64,000 nt of DNA from positions 333,480 through 397,479 of the forward strand of contig NZ_JAANNP010000001.1 of the NCBI RefSeq assembly GCF_011250635.1, written 5' to 3'. Origin of the DNA: Motilibacter deserti. GTDB lineage: Bacteria > Actinomycetota > Actinomycetes > Motilibacterales > Motilibacteraceae. Under the pieces are notes generated by a model that saw nothing but the letters and a program-made list of their open reading frames with translations, ran no database searches and had not been told where the DNA came from. The position numbers were made by a program, and so were the translations under genes. Shown here piece after piece: positions 9,451 through 17,365 of this stretch; within the stretch, counting starts at the first letter, position 1, and each line of letters starts with the position of its first letter.

Positions 9451-9803
9451 CCCCACAGGCCCACCGTGTTGCCGTCCGGGTCGGCGAACAGCGCGAAGCG
9501 GCCCCAGCCCGCGGGCAGGTCGGTGGGCGGGACGAGCGCCGTGCCGCCCAGCTCCTCGGCCCGTCGCAGGCTCTGCTCCAGGTCGTCCACCCGGACGTAG
9601 ATCCGCACCCCCGGCGAGTCGGACTCCTCCACCGGGCCGATCCCCCCGCCGATCGCGCCCTCACCCGCGGCCGTGTCCACCAGCCCGTAGCCGCCCATGG
9701 CGGGGTCGGCGGCGACCTTCCAGCCGAACAGCTCGGCGTAGAACTGCTGCGCCCGCTCGTGGTCCGGGCTGCTGACCTCGAAGAACGCGACCGGAGCTCC
9801 CAT
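9447..9803 (-). CDS. VOC family protein, first gene of the ArsR operon
   Basis: A 118-residue glyoxalase-fold protein: VAFFEVSSPDHERAQQFYAELFGWK, then GIGPVEESDSPGVRIYVRVDDL and a terminal FADPDGNTVGLW. It belongs to the 'glyoxalase-like, predicted enzyme' VOC group and is coupled by ATGA to the ArsR gene. ATG 9803 is 20 nt after the -10-like GATACT (9823-9828). Confidence 0.87.
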   Translation of the reverse strand: MGAPVAFFEVSSPDHERAQQFYAELFGWKVAADPAMGGYGLVDTAAGEGAIGGGIGPVEESDSPGVRIYVRVDDLEQSLRRAEELGGTALVPPTDLPAGWGRFALFADPDGNTVGLWG

Positions 9804-9822
9804 GGCTGCCTGCCTCTCGTGG

Positions 9823-9862
9823 AGTATCTGTCGGTGTTCGCTAACGTTAGCGCGAACTGACA
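9823..9862 (-). promoter_or_regulatory. ArsR-operon promoter and palindromic operator
   Basis: A perfect 14-bp palindrome CGCTAACGTTAGCG (9839-9852) is flanked by GTTC/GAAC arms (one extra C on one side) and TGTC/GACA at the outer ends (9829-9832, 9859-9862). A -10-like GATACT lies directly downstream on the minus strand (9828-9823), so a bound repressor would cover the -35 region. Repression by the operon's own ArsR protein is inference. Confidence 0.7.
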
Positions 9863-9991
9863 CTCGAAGGAAGAGGCATTCGGCGCGGACTCCAGGGAGC
9901 TCGGCCCGCGGTCCCCTACGATTCCGGCCGTGGCGCTGCAGGGAGCCCTCGTCGACCGGCATCCGGACCTGTCGGTCGGGGAGACGGCGCC

Positions 9992-11389
9992 GTGGCGATG
10001 AGCCCCGATGGGCCCCTGGCCCGAGCCCGCCGCAGGCTCCTGCCCGGCGGGCTCGAGGTCGACCTCAGGCCCCGCCACCCGGCCCAGGTCATCAGCATCG
10101 CCTTCGCACTGGGGATCGGCCTCGGCACGCTGCTGCTGCGCCTCCCGGTCTCCGCCACGGACGACGAGGGCACGAGCTGGCTGCAGGCGCTGTTCACGGC
10201 CACCTCGGCGGTCTGCGTCACCGGGCTCGCGGTCGTGGACACGGGCACCCACTGGACCCCCTTCGGGCAGGCGGTGATCCTCGCGGGCATCCAGGTCGGC
10301 GGCATCGGGATCATGACGCTGGCCTCGGTGCTCGCCCTGCTCGTGTCGCGGCGCCTCGGGCTGCGCAGCCGGCTGCTCACACAGACCGAGACCGCGGCGT
10401 TCGGGCTCGGCGACGTACGCGGTGTCGTGCTCGCGGTGCTGCGGACCTCGCTGCTGATCGAGGGCGTCGTCGCAGCCCTGCTCACGGCACGCTTCGCCCT
10501 CGCGTACGACATGGGCTTCGGCACGGCGCTGTGGCAGGGCGTCTTCCACTCGGTCTCCGCCTTCAACCAGGCCGGGTTCACGCTTCCCGCGACCGGGCTC
10601 ACCGAGTACGTCGGCGACCCGTGGGTGTGCCTGCCCATCGCGCTCGCCGTCGTGCTCGGCGGGCTCGGCTTCCCCGTCCTGGTCGAGCTGCTGCGCGAGC
10701 GTCGCACGCCGCAGAGCTGGAGCCTGCACACGAAGATCACGCTGGCGGGGTCGGCGGTCCTGCTCGTCGGCGGGTTCCTGATGATCACCGCGTTCGAGTG
10801 GTCCAACCCGGGGACCTTCGGGCCGTTGTCCTGGCCGCAGAAGGTGCTGGCCGGGGTCTTCCACACCGTGCAGCCGCGGTCGGCCGGCTTCAACACCCTG
10901 GACTACGGCGAGATGCGCGACGTGACCTGGCTCGGCACGGACGCGCTGATGTTCATCGGCGGCGGCAGCGCGTCGACCGCCGGCGGCATCAAGGTGACCA
11001 CGTTCTTCGTGCTGCTCTTCGCCATCGTCGCGGAGGCGCGCGGCGACGCGTACGTCCAGGCGTTCCGCCGCCGGATCCCGGCCGCGACGCTGCGCCTGGC
11101 CGTGTCGGTCGCCCTGCTCGGCGTGGCCTGGGTGTTCCTGGGGACGCTGCTCCTGCTCGCCCTCACCGAGCAGCCGCTGGACCGGGTGCTCTTCGAGTCG
11201 GCTTCCGCGTTCGGCACCGCCGGGCTCTCCACGGGCATCACCGCCGACCTCCCGCAGCCCGCGCACTACGTGCTCGTCGTCCTGATGTTCGTCGGACGGG
11301 TCGGTATCGTGACCGCCGCCTCGGCCCTCGCCCTGCGCGAGCGCAAGCAGCTCTACGCCTATCCCGAGGAGCGCATGCTGATCGGCTGA
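9992..11389 (+). CDS. ktrB: Ktr/Trk potassium uptake channel subunit
   Basis: A 465-residue SKT-superfamily K+ channel. All four pore loops can be read: VCVTGLAVVDTG, FNQAGFTLP, PRSAGFNTLDYGE and FGTAGLSTG, each with the selectivity-filter Gly; the GGGSASTAGGIKVTTF segment is the intramembrane gate. About eight membrane spans with the usual M1-P-M2 repeats. GTG 9992 is chosen over ATG 9998 because GGGGAG (9978-9983) lies 8 nt before it. The RCK gene ktrA follows 39 nt later. Confidence 0.92.
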   Translation: MAMSPDGPLARARRRLLPGGLEVDLRPRHPAQVISIAFALGIGLGTLLLRLPVSATDDEGTSWLQALFTATSAVCVTGLAVVDTGTHWTPFGQAVILAGIQVGGIGIMTLASVLALLVSRRLGLRSRLLTQTETAAFGLGDVRGVVLAVLRTSLLIEGVVAALLTARFALAYDMGFGTALWQGVFHSVSAFNQAGFTLPATGLTEYVGDPWVCLPIALAVVLGGLGFPVLVELLRERRTPQSWSLHTKITLAGSAVLLVGGFLMITAFEWSNPGTFGPLSWPQKVLAGVFHTVQPRSAGFNTLDYGEMRDVTWLGTDALMFIGGGSASTAGGIKVTTFFVLLFAIVAEARGDAYVQAFRRRIPAATLRLAVSVALLGVAWVFLGTLLLLALTEQPLDRVLFESASAFGTAGLSTGITADLPQPAHYVLVVLMFVGRVGIVTAASALALRERKQLYAYPEERMLIG

Positions 11390-11428
11390 GGTAGGCGAAG
11401 AAGCCTTCGGTGAAGGGCGGTACCGGCA

Positions 11429-12097
11429 ATGGGTCGCAACATCCTCGAGGGCGGCGTGCTCGTCGTCGGGCTCGGCCGCTTCGGCAGCGCGCTCGCCGAG
11501 TCGCTCGCACGCTCCGGCACCCAGGTCCTCGCGGTCGACCCCCGCCACGAGGTGGTCCAGGAGATGGCCAACCGGCTGACGCACGTGGTCGAGGCGGACT
11601 GGACGAGCGAGGAGGCGCTGCGACAGCTGGGCGCGGCGGACTTCGAGGTCGCTGTCGTGGCGATCGGCACCGACATCGAGGCGAGCATCCTCGCGACGTC
11701 CGTCCTCGTGGACATCGGCGTCCCGCACATCTGGGCCAAGGCGGTCACGCACGCCCATGGTCGCATCCTCACGCGCGTCGGCGCGCACCACGTCGTCTTC
11801 CCGGAGCAGGACGCCGGCAAGCGGGTCGCCCATCTGCTGACCGAGAAGATCCTCGACTTCATCGAGTTGGACAACGGGTTCGCCATCACCAAGATGCGGG
11901 CGCCCCAGGAGGCCTGGGGCAGGACCCTCGGCGAGGCCCGGCTGCGCTCGAAGTACGGGGTGACCGTCGTCGGCGTGAAGCGCTACGGCCAGACCTTCAC
12001 CTACGCCCAGGCCGACACGTACGTCGAGCAGGGCGACCTGCTCATCGTCGCGGCCCAGACCGAGGCGCTCGAGCGGTTCGCGGCCGAGACGTCCTGA
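11429..12097 (+). CDS. ktrA: KtrA/TrkA regulatory RCK subunit
   Basis: A 222-residue cytoplasmic gating subunit. RCK_N Rossmann domain with VVGLGRFGSALAESL (GxGxxG) and the acidic VLAVDPRHE end of beta 2; RCK_C (TrkA-C) from about residue 140 (ITKMRAPQEAWGRTL...DLLIVAAQ). It would bind ATP/ADP or NAD and control KtrB. It follows ktrB, with GAAGGG at 11412-11417 as a possible ribosome site. Confidence 0.92.
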   Translation: MGRNILEGGVLVVGLGRFGSALAESLARSGTQVLAVDPRHEVVQEMANRLTHVVEADWTSEEALRQLGAADFEVAVVAIGTDIEASILATSVLVDIGVPHIWAKAVTHAHGRILTRVGAHHVVFPEQDAGKRVAHLLTEKILDFIELDNGFAITKMRAPQEAWGRTLGEARLRSKYGVTVVGVKRYGQTFTYAQADTYVEQGDLLIVAAQTEALERFAAETS

Positions 12098-12144
12098 GGG
12101 GAAAGGCCCTCGCGACCCGGGAGCCGGAGCGGCATGCTGCTGGG

Positions 12145-12639
12145 ATGGAGCCGACGACCTCCGCCGCCCCGCGGGTCTGCTCGGTCGAGGACGCCGGGGC
12201 CGTCGCCGCGCTGCTCGACGCGTTCAACCGGGAGTACGGCGACCCGACCCCCGGCGTCGGCGTCCTCGCGACCCGGCTGCGCCGCCTGCTCGCCGGCGAC
12301 GCCGCGATCGCGGTGCTGGCCGGCGAGCCCGCCGTCGGTGTCGCCCTGCTGAGCGTCCGTCTCAACGTCTGGTACGACGGCCCCGTCGCCGTGCTCGACG
12401 AGCTGTACGTCGTCCCCGGGCTGCGTGGCCATGGCATCGGCAGCGGGCTGCTGCGGGCGGCCGAGGCGGTGGTCATCGCCCGCGGCGGGGAGCTGGTGGA
12501 GATCAACGTCGACGGGGACGACGTCGACGCGCGCCGGTTCTACGAGCGGCACGGCTACAGCAACTCGGAGCCGGGCCGGGACGAGCAGCTCCTCTACTAC
12601 TACCGCGAGCTGACGGCCGGGCCCGTCACGCCGGCGTGA
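12145..12639 (+). CDS. GNAT family N-acetyltransferase
   Basis: A 164-residue GNAT protein with the strand VAVLDELYVVPGLRGHGIGSGLL (motif A, pyrophosphate loop RGHGIGSG) and VDARRFYERHGYSN near the end. Substrate unknown. It lies 48 nt after ktrA and runs into the convergent gene, overlapping it by 14 nt at the stops. Confidence 0.85.
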   Translation: MEPTTSAAPRVCSVEDAGAVAALLDAFNREYGDPTPGVGVLATRLRRLLAGDAAIAVLAGEPAVGVALLSVRLNVWYDGPVAVLDELYVVPGLRGHGIGSGLLRAAEAVVIARGGELVEINVDGDDVDARRFYERHGYSNSEPGRDEQLLYYYRELTAGPVTPA

Positions 12640-13678
12640 GCAGCTGGGCCGTGAGCCCGGAGTCCTCCTGCTGGATCCAGTACTCGGTGATGCGGCCGCC
12701 GCTCACCCGGTAGACCGCGCTCGCGACGACCGTCAGCGGGCGCCCCGTCGCCGCCACGCCGTCGATGGCGCCGACGTGCCGCCCGGCCTGGGTCCAGCGG
12801 ACGTAGACCCGGTCCCCGGCCGCCACGAGCTCGTCGATCGTCAGGTTGAACCGGCCGAACTGGCCGAGCATCTCCCGCACGTGGCCCGCGTAGCCCTCCG
12901 GCGTCCGCCGCACCGTCTCCGCGGCCCCCGACCGCACCTGGTGCGCGAGCACGACCGGGGCGAAGAACTCCCCCGCCCGGTCGGGCTCGCGGCCGGACCG
13001 CACGACGCGGAAGAACTCCCGGACCAACTGCTCCCCCGACGACGGTGCGGCGTCGTCGCCGAGGGCGCGCATCACCGCCGCGCCACCGAGCACGCCGGCC
13101 AGCGCCCCCACCGTCTGCAACGGACCGTAGGCGACGCCGAAGACTCCGATCAGCGGTCCCGAGGCCCCGAGCAGCAGCGCGGCCCAGCGCGGGACCGTGG
13201 CCGTGCCGGCGGCGGCGAGCGCCAGCAGGACGCCGCCGACGGCCCACAGCAGCGCGCCGCCGAGGAGGGTGACCAGGGCCGGGGCGGCGTACACGTCGTC
13301 GTAGACCGCTTCCGCGACGGCCGGCGCCGTGGCGTGCAGGCGGCCGATCGCCGGCTGGGCGAAGGCGGCGACGCCGAACCCGGCGAGCAGGCCCGCGCCG
13401 CCGAGGACGGTCGCGGCCAGGCCGGCCACGGCGTACCCGGGACGCCGGGTCGCGGGCAGCACAGCAGCGACGAGGGCGGCGGCGCCGAGCGTCCAGAGCG
13501 CCTGCCCGACGACGCTGCCGGCCAGGTGCTCGACCTGGAAGCGTCGCGTGGTCACGAAGCCGGACCAGCCGGCGAGATCGGCGGCCGGGTCCGGTTGGTG
13601 GCGCGCGGTCGTCCAGAGCAGGAGCGCCGCGGCGACCGGGAGGAGCCAGCCGGCGCGGGCGACGAACGCGCGGCTCAT
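12626..13678 (-). CDS. Membrane protein with C-terminal SnoaL-like ester-cyclase domain
   Basis: A 350-residue two-part protein. The first ~215 residues hold about six hydrophobic spans (WLLPVAAALLLWTTA, GQALWTLGAAALVAAV and so on). The last ~130 residues form a SnoaL/NTF2-like domain: LVREFFRVVRSG, FFAPVVLAHQ, GHVREMLGQF, AGDRVYVRWTQAGRHVG, VYRVSGGRITEYWIQQE. A SnoaL domain on a membrane anchor is unusual. ATG 13678 overlaps the 47-residue gene upstream as ATGA. Confidence 0.8.
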   Translation of the reverse strand: MSRAFVARAGWLLPVAAALLLWTTARHQPDPAADLAGWSGFVTTRRFQVEHLAGSVVGQALWTLGAAALVAAVLPATRRPGYAVAGLAATVLGGAGLLAGFGVAAFAQPAIGRLHATAPAVAEAVYDDVYAAPALVTLLGGALLWAVGGVLLALAAAGTATVPRWAALLLGASGPLIGVFGVAYGPLQTVGALAGVLGGAAVMRALGDDAAPSSGEQLVREFFRVVRSGREPDRAGEFFAPVVLAHQVRSGAAETVRRTPEGYAGHVREMLGQFGRFNLTIDELVAAGDRVYVRWTQAGRHVGAIDGVAATGRPLTVVASAVYRVSGGRITEYWIQQEDSGLTAQLLTPA

Positions 13679-13818
13679 CGCAGGCTCCCGTGCCGGGTGC
13701 GGGCGCTGGGCCGGGCGCGACGGCTTCCGGCGAAGCCGTCCGAGCGCACCCACGGAACGAGCGCGACGGAGGAGGCGAGCAGGGCGAGGGCGGAGACCAG
13801 CTCCGGTATCGTGTTCAT
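13675..13818 (-). CDS. 47-residue small membrane protein
   Basis: A short frame begins at ATG 13818 with one hydrophobic helix (IPELVSALALLASSVALVPW) and a basic Arg-rich tail. Its stop overlaps the next start as ATGA, so translation is probably coupled. It is the first gene of the unit divergent from the AraC-type regulator. No family recognised; the coupling is the main evidence that it is real. Confidence 0.55.
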   Translation of the reverse strand: MNTIPELVSALALLASSVALVPWVRSDGFAGSRRARPSARTRHGSLR

Positions 13819-13853
13819 GGCAGGAACTCTGCTCCCGCCGACTTCCCGCCACC

Positions 13854-13902
13854 AGTGGCAGAGATGCCACTCTCCCGCGATTTCCTGCCAACGTTTGTGG
13901 CA
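13854..13902. promoter_or_regulatory. Paired TGCCAC/GTGGCA inverted repeats in a divergent promoter
   Basis: Two inverted repeats lie between the divergent genes: AGTGGCA (13854-13860) with TGCCACT (13865-13871), loop GAGA; and TGCCA (13886-13890) with TGGCA (13898-13902). Four GTGGCA-type half sites in 49 bp next to a regulator gene suggest its own binding sites. This is inference from position and symmetry. Confidence 0.6.
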
Positions 13903-13912
13903 CTCTCGTCGC

Positions 13913-14863
13913 ATGCTGCGCAACGTCGTCGCGATCGCCCTCCCGGGAGTGGCTCCGTTCGAGCTCGGGGTGCTCTGCGAGGTCTTCGGCCTCGACCGCA
14001 CGGACCAGGGCGTGCCCGGCTTCGACTTCGACGTCGTCGCCCTCGAGCCCGGGCTCGTCGCCACCCCGATGGGGTTCTCCCTCGACGTCCGCCACGGCCT
14101 GGAGCGCGCCCGGAAGGCGGACCTCGTCGCCGTGCCGGCCTCCCCCCGTCACGCGCCGGCGCCCGAGCCGGTTCTCGAGCTGCTGCGGGAGACGGTCGCG
14201 CGCGGCGCCCGGGTGCTGTCGGTGTGCTCCGGGGCCTTCGTGCTCGGCCAGGCGGGGCTGCTCGACGGCCGGCGCTGCGCCACGCACTGGCGCTACGCGG
14301 ACGAGCTGCGTGCGCAGCAGCCGGCGGCACGGGTGGACGCCGACGTGCTCTACGTGGAGGACCGCGGCGTCGTCACCAGCGCCGGCACGGCGGCCGGCAT
14401 CGACGCCTGCCTCCACCTGGTGCGCACGGAGTTCGGCGCCCGCGTCGCGGCGACCATCGCGCGGCGCATGGTCGTGCCACCGCACCGGGACGGCGGCCAG
14501 TCGCAGTACATCGAGACCCCGATCGCCGCGACGCCGGCGGACACCCTCGGTGACCTCCTGGCATGGGCGTCCGCGAACCTCGACGCCGACCTCTCGGTGC
14601 AGGAGCTCGCCTCGCGCGCACACATGTCCGAACGCACGTTCGCCCGTCGCTTCCGTGCCGAGGTCGGGACGACGCCCCTGCAGTGGGTCACGGCTCAGCG
14701 GGTCGCGCTCGCCCAGCAGCTCCTCGAGGAGGGCGAGGACCCGGTCGAGGCCATCGCGGTGCGGTGCGGGTTCGGCACCGCCGCCCCGCTCCGCCACCAC
14801 TTCCTGCGGCTGCGGGGGACGACGCCCCTCGCGTACCGCCGGCAGTTCCGCGCGACCGCCTGA
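13913..14863 (+). CDS. GlxA/FtrA-type transcriptional regulator (DJ-1/PfpI-like domain plus AraC HTH)
   Basis: A 316-residue regulator. Residues 1-170 form a GATase1/DJ-1-like sensing domain (VAIALPGVAPFELGVLCEVFG; VLSVCSGAFVLGQAGLLDGR; TSAGTAAGIDACLHLV). Residues 215-316 carry the two AraC helix-turn-helices (LSVQELASRAHMSERTFARRF and PVEAIAVRCGFGTAAPLRHHF). The Cys in the VCSGA elbow is kept, as in GlxA. Divergent from the membrane/SnoaL pair, which it probably controls. Confidence 0.9.
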   Translation: MLRNVVAIALPGVAPFELGVLCEVFGLDRTDQGVPGFDFDVVALEPGLVATPMGFSLDVRHGLERARKADLVAVPASPRHAPAPEPVLELLRETVARGARVLSVCSGAFVLGQAGLLDGRRCATHWRYADELRAQQPAARVDADVLYVEDRGVVTSAGTAAGIDACLHLVRTEFGARVAATIARRMVVPPHRDGGQSQYIETPIAATPADTLGDLLAWASANLDADLSVQELASRAHMSERTFARRFRAEVGTTPLQWVTAQRVALAQQLLEEGEDPVEAIAVRCGFGTAAPLRHHFLRLRGTTPLAYRRQFRATA

Positions 14864-14899
14864 GTGGCGGCGCTCCCCGGGCTCGGGGAGCATCGCCGG

Positions 14900-15802
14900 G
14901 TGGACACGAACCGCGGCCCCGTCGCCGTCACCGGCGCCTCCGGCCTCATCGGACGGGCGCTGGTCGCAAGCCTCGAGGCCGACGGGCAGCGCGTGCTCCG
15001 GCTCGTCCGGTCGGCGCCGCGCTCGCCGGACGAGGTGCGCTGGGACCCCAAGCGCGAGACGGTCGACGTCGAGGCCCTGCAGGGCGTCCGCGCGGTCGTC
15101 CACCTCGCCGGAGCGGGGGTCGGGGACCGGCGGTGGACGGCGGCGTACAAGCGGGAGATCCTCGACAGCCGGGTCAAGGGCACCGTGGCGATCGCGAGCG
15201 CCATGGCGGCCCTCGACCCGCGGCCGGACGTGCTCGTCGCGGGGTCGGCCGTGGGCTACTACGGAGACACCGGCGACCGGCCGGTGGACGAGACGTCCCC
15301 GCGCGGGCAGGGGTTCCTCGCCGACGTCGTCGCGCAGTGGGAGGCCGCGGCGGACCCGGCGCGGGACGCCGGTATCCGCGTCGTGCACGCCCGGACCGGG
15401 ATCGTGGCGTCGCGCAAGGGCGGCGCGTTCGGACGGCTGCTCCCGGTCGTACGCCTCGGGCTCGGCGGGCGGCTCGGCTCCGGTCGCCAGTGGTGGAGCC
15501 TCATCTCGCTGCCCGACGAGGTCCGCGCCCTCCGGCTGCTGCTCGAGGACGAGCGGGCCGTCGGGCCCGTCAACCTCACCGCCGTGCCCGCGCAATTGGA
15601 CGGGATCTTGCACGCGCTAGGCCGGGAGTTCCACCGGCCGACCGTGATGCGCGTCCCTGCCGCAGCGCTGCGGCTCGGCCTCGGCGAGATGTCGAGCGAA
15701 GTGCTCGGCAGCACCCGCGTCGAGGGACGTCGCTTGCAGGAACTTGGATTCAGCTATGAGCACCCGACGCTCGAGGCGATCGCGGCCTACCTCCACGGCT
15801 GA
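14900..15802 (+). CDS. TIGR01777-type NAD(P)-dependent epimerase/SDR
   Basis: A 300-residue extended SDR: VAVTGASGLIGRALV (nucleotide loop), VVHLAGAGVGDRRWT, the GSAVGYYGDTGDRPVDE active-site region, then the DUF1731-like C-terminus with VPAAALRLGLGEMSSEVL. This matches the YfcH/TIGR01777 family (SulA homologues in plants). GTG 14900 has GGGGAG 9 nt upstream; GTG 14864 is less likely. The biological substrate is not known for the family. Confidence 0.88.
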   Translation: MDTNRGPVAVTGASGLIGRALVASLEADGQRVLRLVRSAPRSPDEVRWDPKRETVDVEALQGVRAVVHLAGAGVGDRRWTAAYKREILDSRVKGTVAIASAMAALDPRPDVLVAGSAVGYYGDTGDRPVDETSPRGQGFLADVVAQWEAAADPARDAGIRVVHARTGIVASRKGGAFGRLLPVVRLGLGGRLGSGRQWWSLISLPDEVRALRLLLEDERAVGPVNLTAVPAQLDGILHALGREFHRPTVMRVPAAALRLGLGEMSSEVLGSTRVEGRRLQELGFSYEHPTLEAIAAYLHG

Positions 15803-17292
15803 AGGCCCGGCCCGGCTTCGGCGACGAAGCTCAGGGAGGAGGCGTAGGCCTGGCGGGTGTGCGGGTGAGGCTCGGGCCCGCCCCCGGGCGCGGCGGCTCC
15901 GTCGCGCACGCCGAGGAGCGCGCGCGTCAGGCCCTGCGCGCTGTCGAGCAGGTCGTCGAGGGCGCGGATCAGGTGCTCGTCCTTGACGACGACGCCGTCC
16001 GGAGCGGCCTCGCCCTCGAGCGCCTCCAGCACGGCGCGGCGGAGCAGCTCCTTGACGAACGAGGCCGTGACCCCAGCCATCCGCTCGATCGCGTCGTCCT
16101 GCGTCGCGTCGGACACCTCGAGCCGGAGCCCGCGGGCATAGACGTCGAGCAGCCGCCGGCGGGCATCGGAGTCCGGGAGCCCGATCTCGACCGCGACGTC
16201 GACCCGGCCGGGCCGGGCCGCGAGCGCCTCCTCCAGCAGGTCGGCGCGGTTCGTCGTCAGCAGGAAGAGCAGGTCCGCGTCGGCCGCGGCCCCGTCCATC
16301 GCGTCGAGCAGCTCGAAGAGGACCGGGCTGGAGCCCGGGCCGAAGCCGCGGTCCTCGGCCACCAGGTCGACGTCCTCGAGCACGATTGCCGCCGGCTGCA
16401 GCTCGCGCGCCAGCTGCGTCACGGCACCGACGAGTTGCAGCGAGCGGCCGGACAGCATGAGAACCGTCGCGCCGGCCAGGTGCTGCACGAGGTAGCGGGT
16501 CGTGTGGGTCTTGCCGGTGCCGGGCGGGCCGTAGAGCAGCAGCCCGCGCTTGAGGTGGCGGCCCGCGGCGCGCAGGGCCTCGCGCCGGTCCGCGATGCCG
16601 ATGGCGTGGCGCTCGATCCGGGCGAGCACCGCGTCGGGCAGCACGACGTCGGCCCGCTCGGTGGCCGGCAGCTCGGGGAACACCACGCTCAGCCCGCCGT
16701 GCATCTCGGGGGCGAGCTCGACCGTCTGGCCGCGGTAGACGTTGTGCCGCGTCCGCAGCTCGTCGAGCTCGCGCAGCACCTTCTGCGCCTCGTCCGTCGG
16801 CAGCCCGGCCAGCTCGAGCTGGAGCACCGGCTCACCCTGGTGCGGCTGCGGCGCGCGGGCGAACAGCACGAAGCGGCCGCGGGCCTCGTCGTCGACGAGG
16901 AAGAGCCCGTTGCGCACGCAGGCGGTGGTGCGCCCCGGCCCGGACGGAAGGTCGACCAGCTCGGGTGCCGTGAGCCGCGTCGGAGGCAGCGCCTCGCCGT
17001 GCAGCAGCTGCTGCAGCGTGACGGGCCCGTAGTGCGGCGGCAGCGTCACGCCCTCGACGACGACCGTGCGCTCCGGCTGCTCGCTCCACCGGTCGAGGGC
17101 GACCTGCACGTTGACCTGCTCGAAGGGCGCGAAGCCGCGGCCCACGACCGAGTGGCGGCGCCCCTCCTCGCCCACGTGCTCCTGGACCCGGCGCACGACC
17201 TCGTTGCCCTCGCCGCGCCCCGCGAGCTCGTGCATCGACTCGAGGAAGCGGACGTAGGAGCGGGCGAACTCGCGGGCCTCGTCGGTGGTCAC
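15787..17292 (-). CDS. AAA+ family ATPase
   Basis: A 501-residue single-module AAA+ ATPase. The N-terminal 240 residues carry an unassigned domain (VTLPPHYGPVTLQQLL). The ATPase core has Walker A GPPGTGKTHTTRYL, Walker B AIVLEDVDLVAED, sensor 1 LLTTNRADLL and Arg-finger region ARPGRVDVAVEIGLPD. It resembles FtsH/Cdc48-like remodelling ATPases without a protease domain. The start GTG 17292 gives the expected N-terminus. Its stop overlaps the convergent SDR by 16 nt. The target is unknown. Confidence 0.87.
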   Translation of the reverse strand: MTTDEAREFARSYVRFLESMHELAGRGEGNEVVRRVQEHVGEEGRRHSVVGRGFAPFEQVNVQVALDRWSEQPERTVVVEGVTLPPHYGPVTLQQLLHGEALPPTRLTAPELVDLPSGPGRTTACVRNGLFLVDDEARGRFVLFARAPQPHQGEPVLQLELAGLPTDEAQKVLRELDELRTRHNVYRGQTVELAPEMHGGLSVVFPELPATERADVVLPDAVLARIERHAIGIADRREALRAAGRHLKRGLLLYGPPGTGKTHTTRYLVQHLAGATVLMLSGRSLQLVGAVTQLARELQPAAIVLEDVDLVAEDRGFGPGSSPVLFELLDAMDGAAADADLLFLLTTNRADLLEEALAARPGRVDVAVEIGLPDSDARRRLLDVYARGLRLEVSDATQDDAIERMAGVTASFVKELLRRAVLEALEGEAAPDGVVVKDEHLIRALDDLLDSAQGLTRALLGVRDGAAAPGGGPEPHPHTRQAYASSLSFVAEAGPGLQPWR

Positions 17293-17365
17293 GTCGGGAG
17301 CGTAGGAGCGGGCGGGCGCCGGTCGCTCGGAAATATCGCCCGGCCGGCATCTCGGGAAGCCCGGC

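Noticed and set aside
11397-11417. GAAGAAGCCTTC plus GAAGG before ktrA, also seen at 30938-30955
   Set aside because: The second copy encodes the PFREGFF part of the oxidoreductase; the likeness is probably chance.
12626-15613. A 995-codon minus-strand frame
   Set aside because: Only its last 350 codons are a gene; the rest runs antisense to the AraC-type regulator and the SDR.
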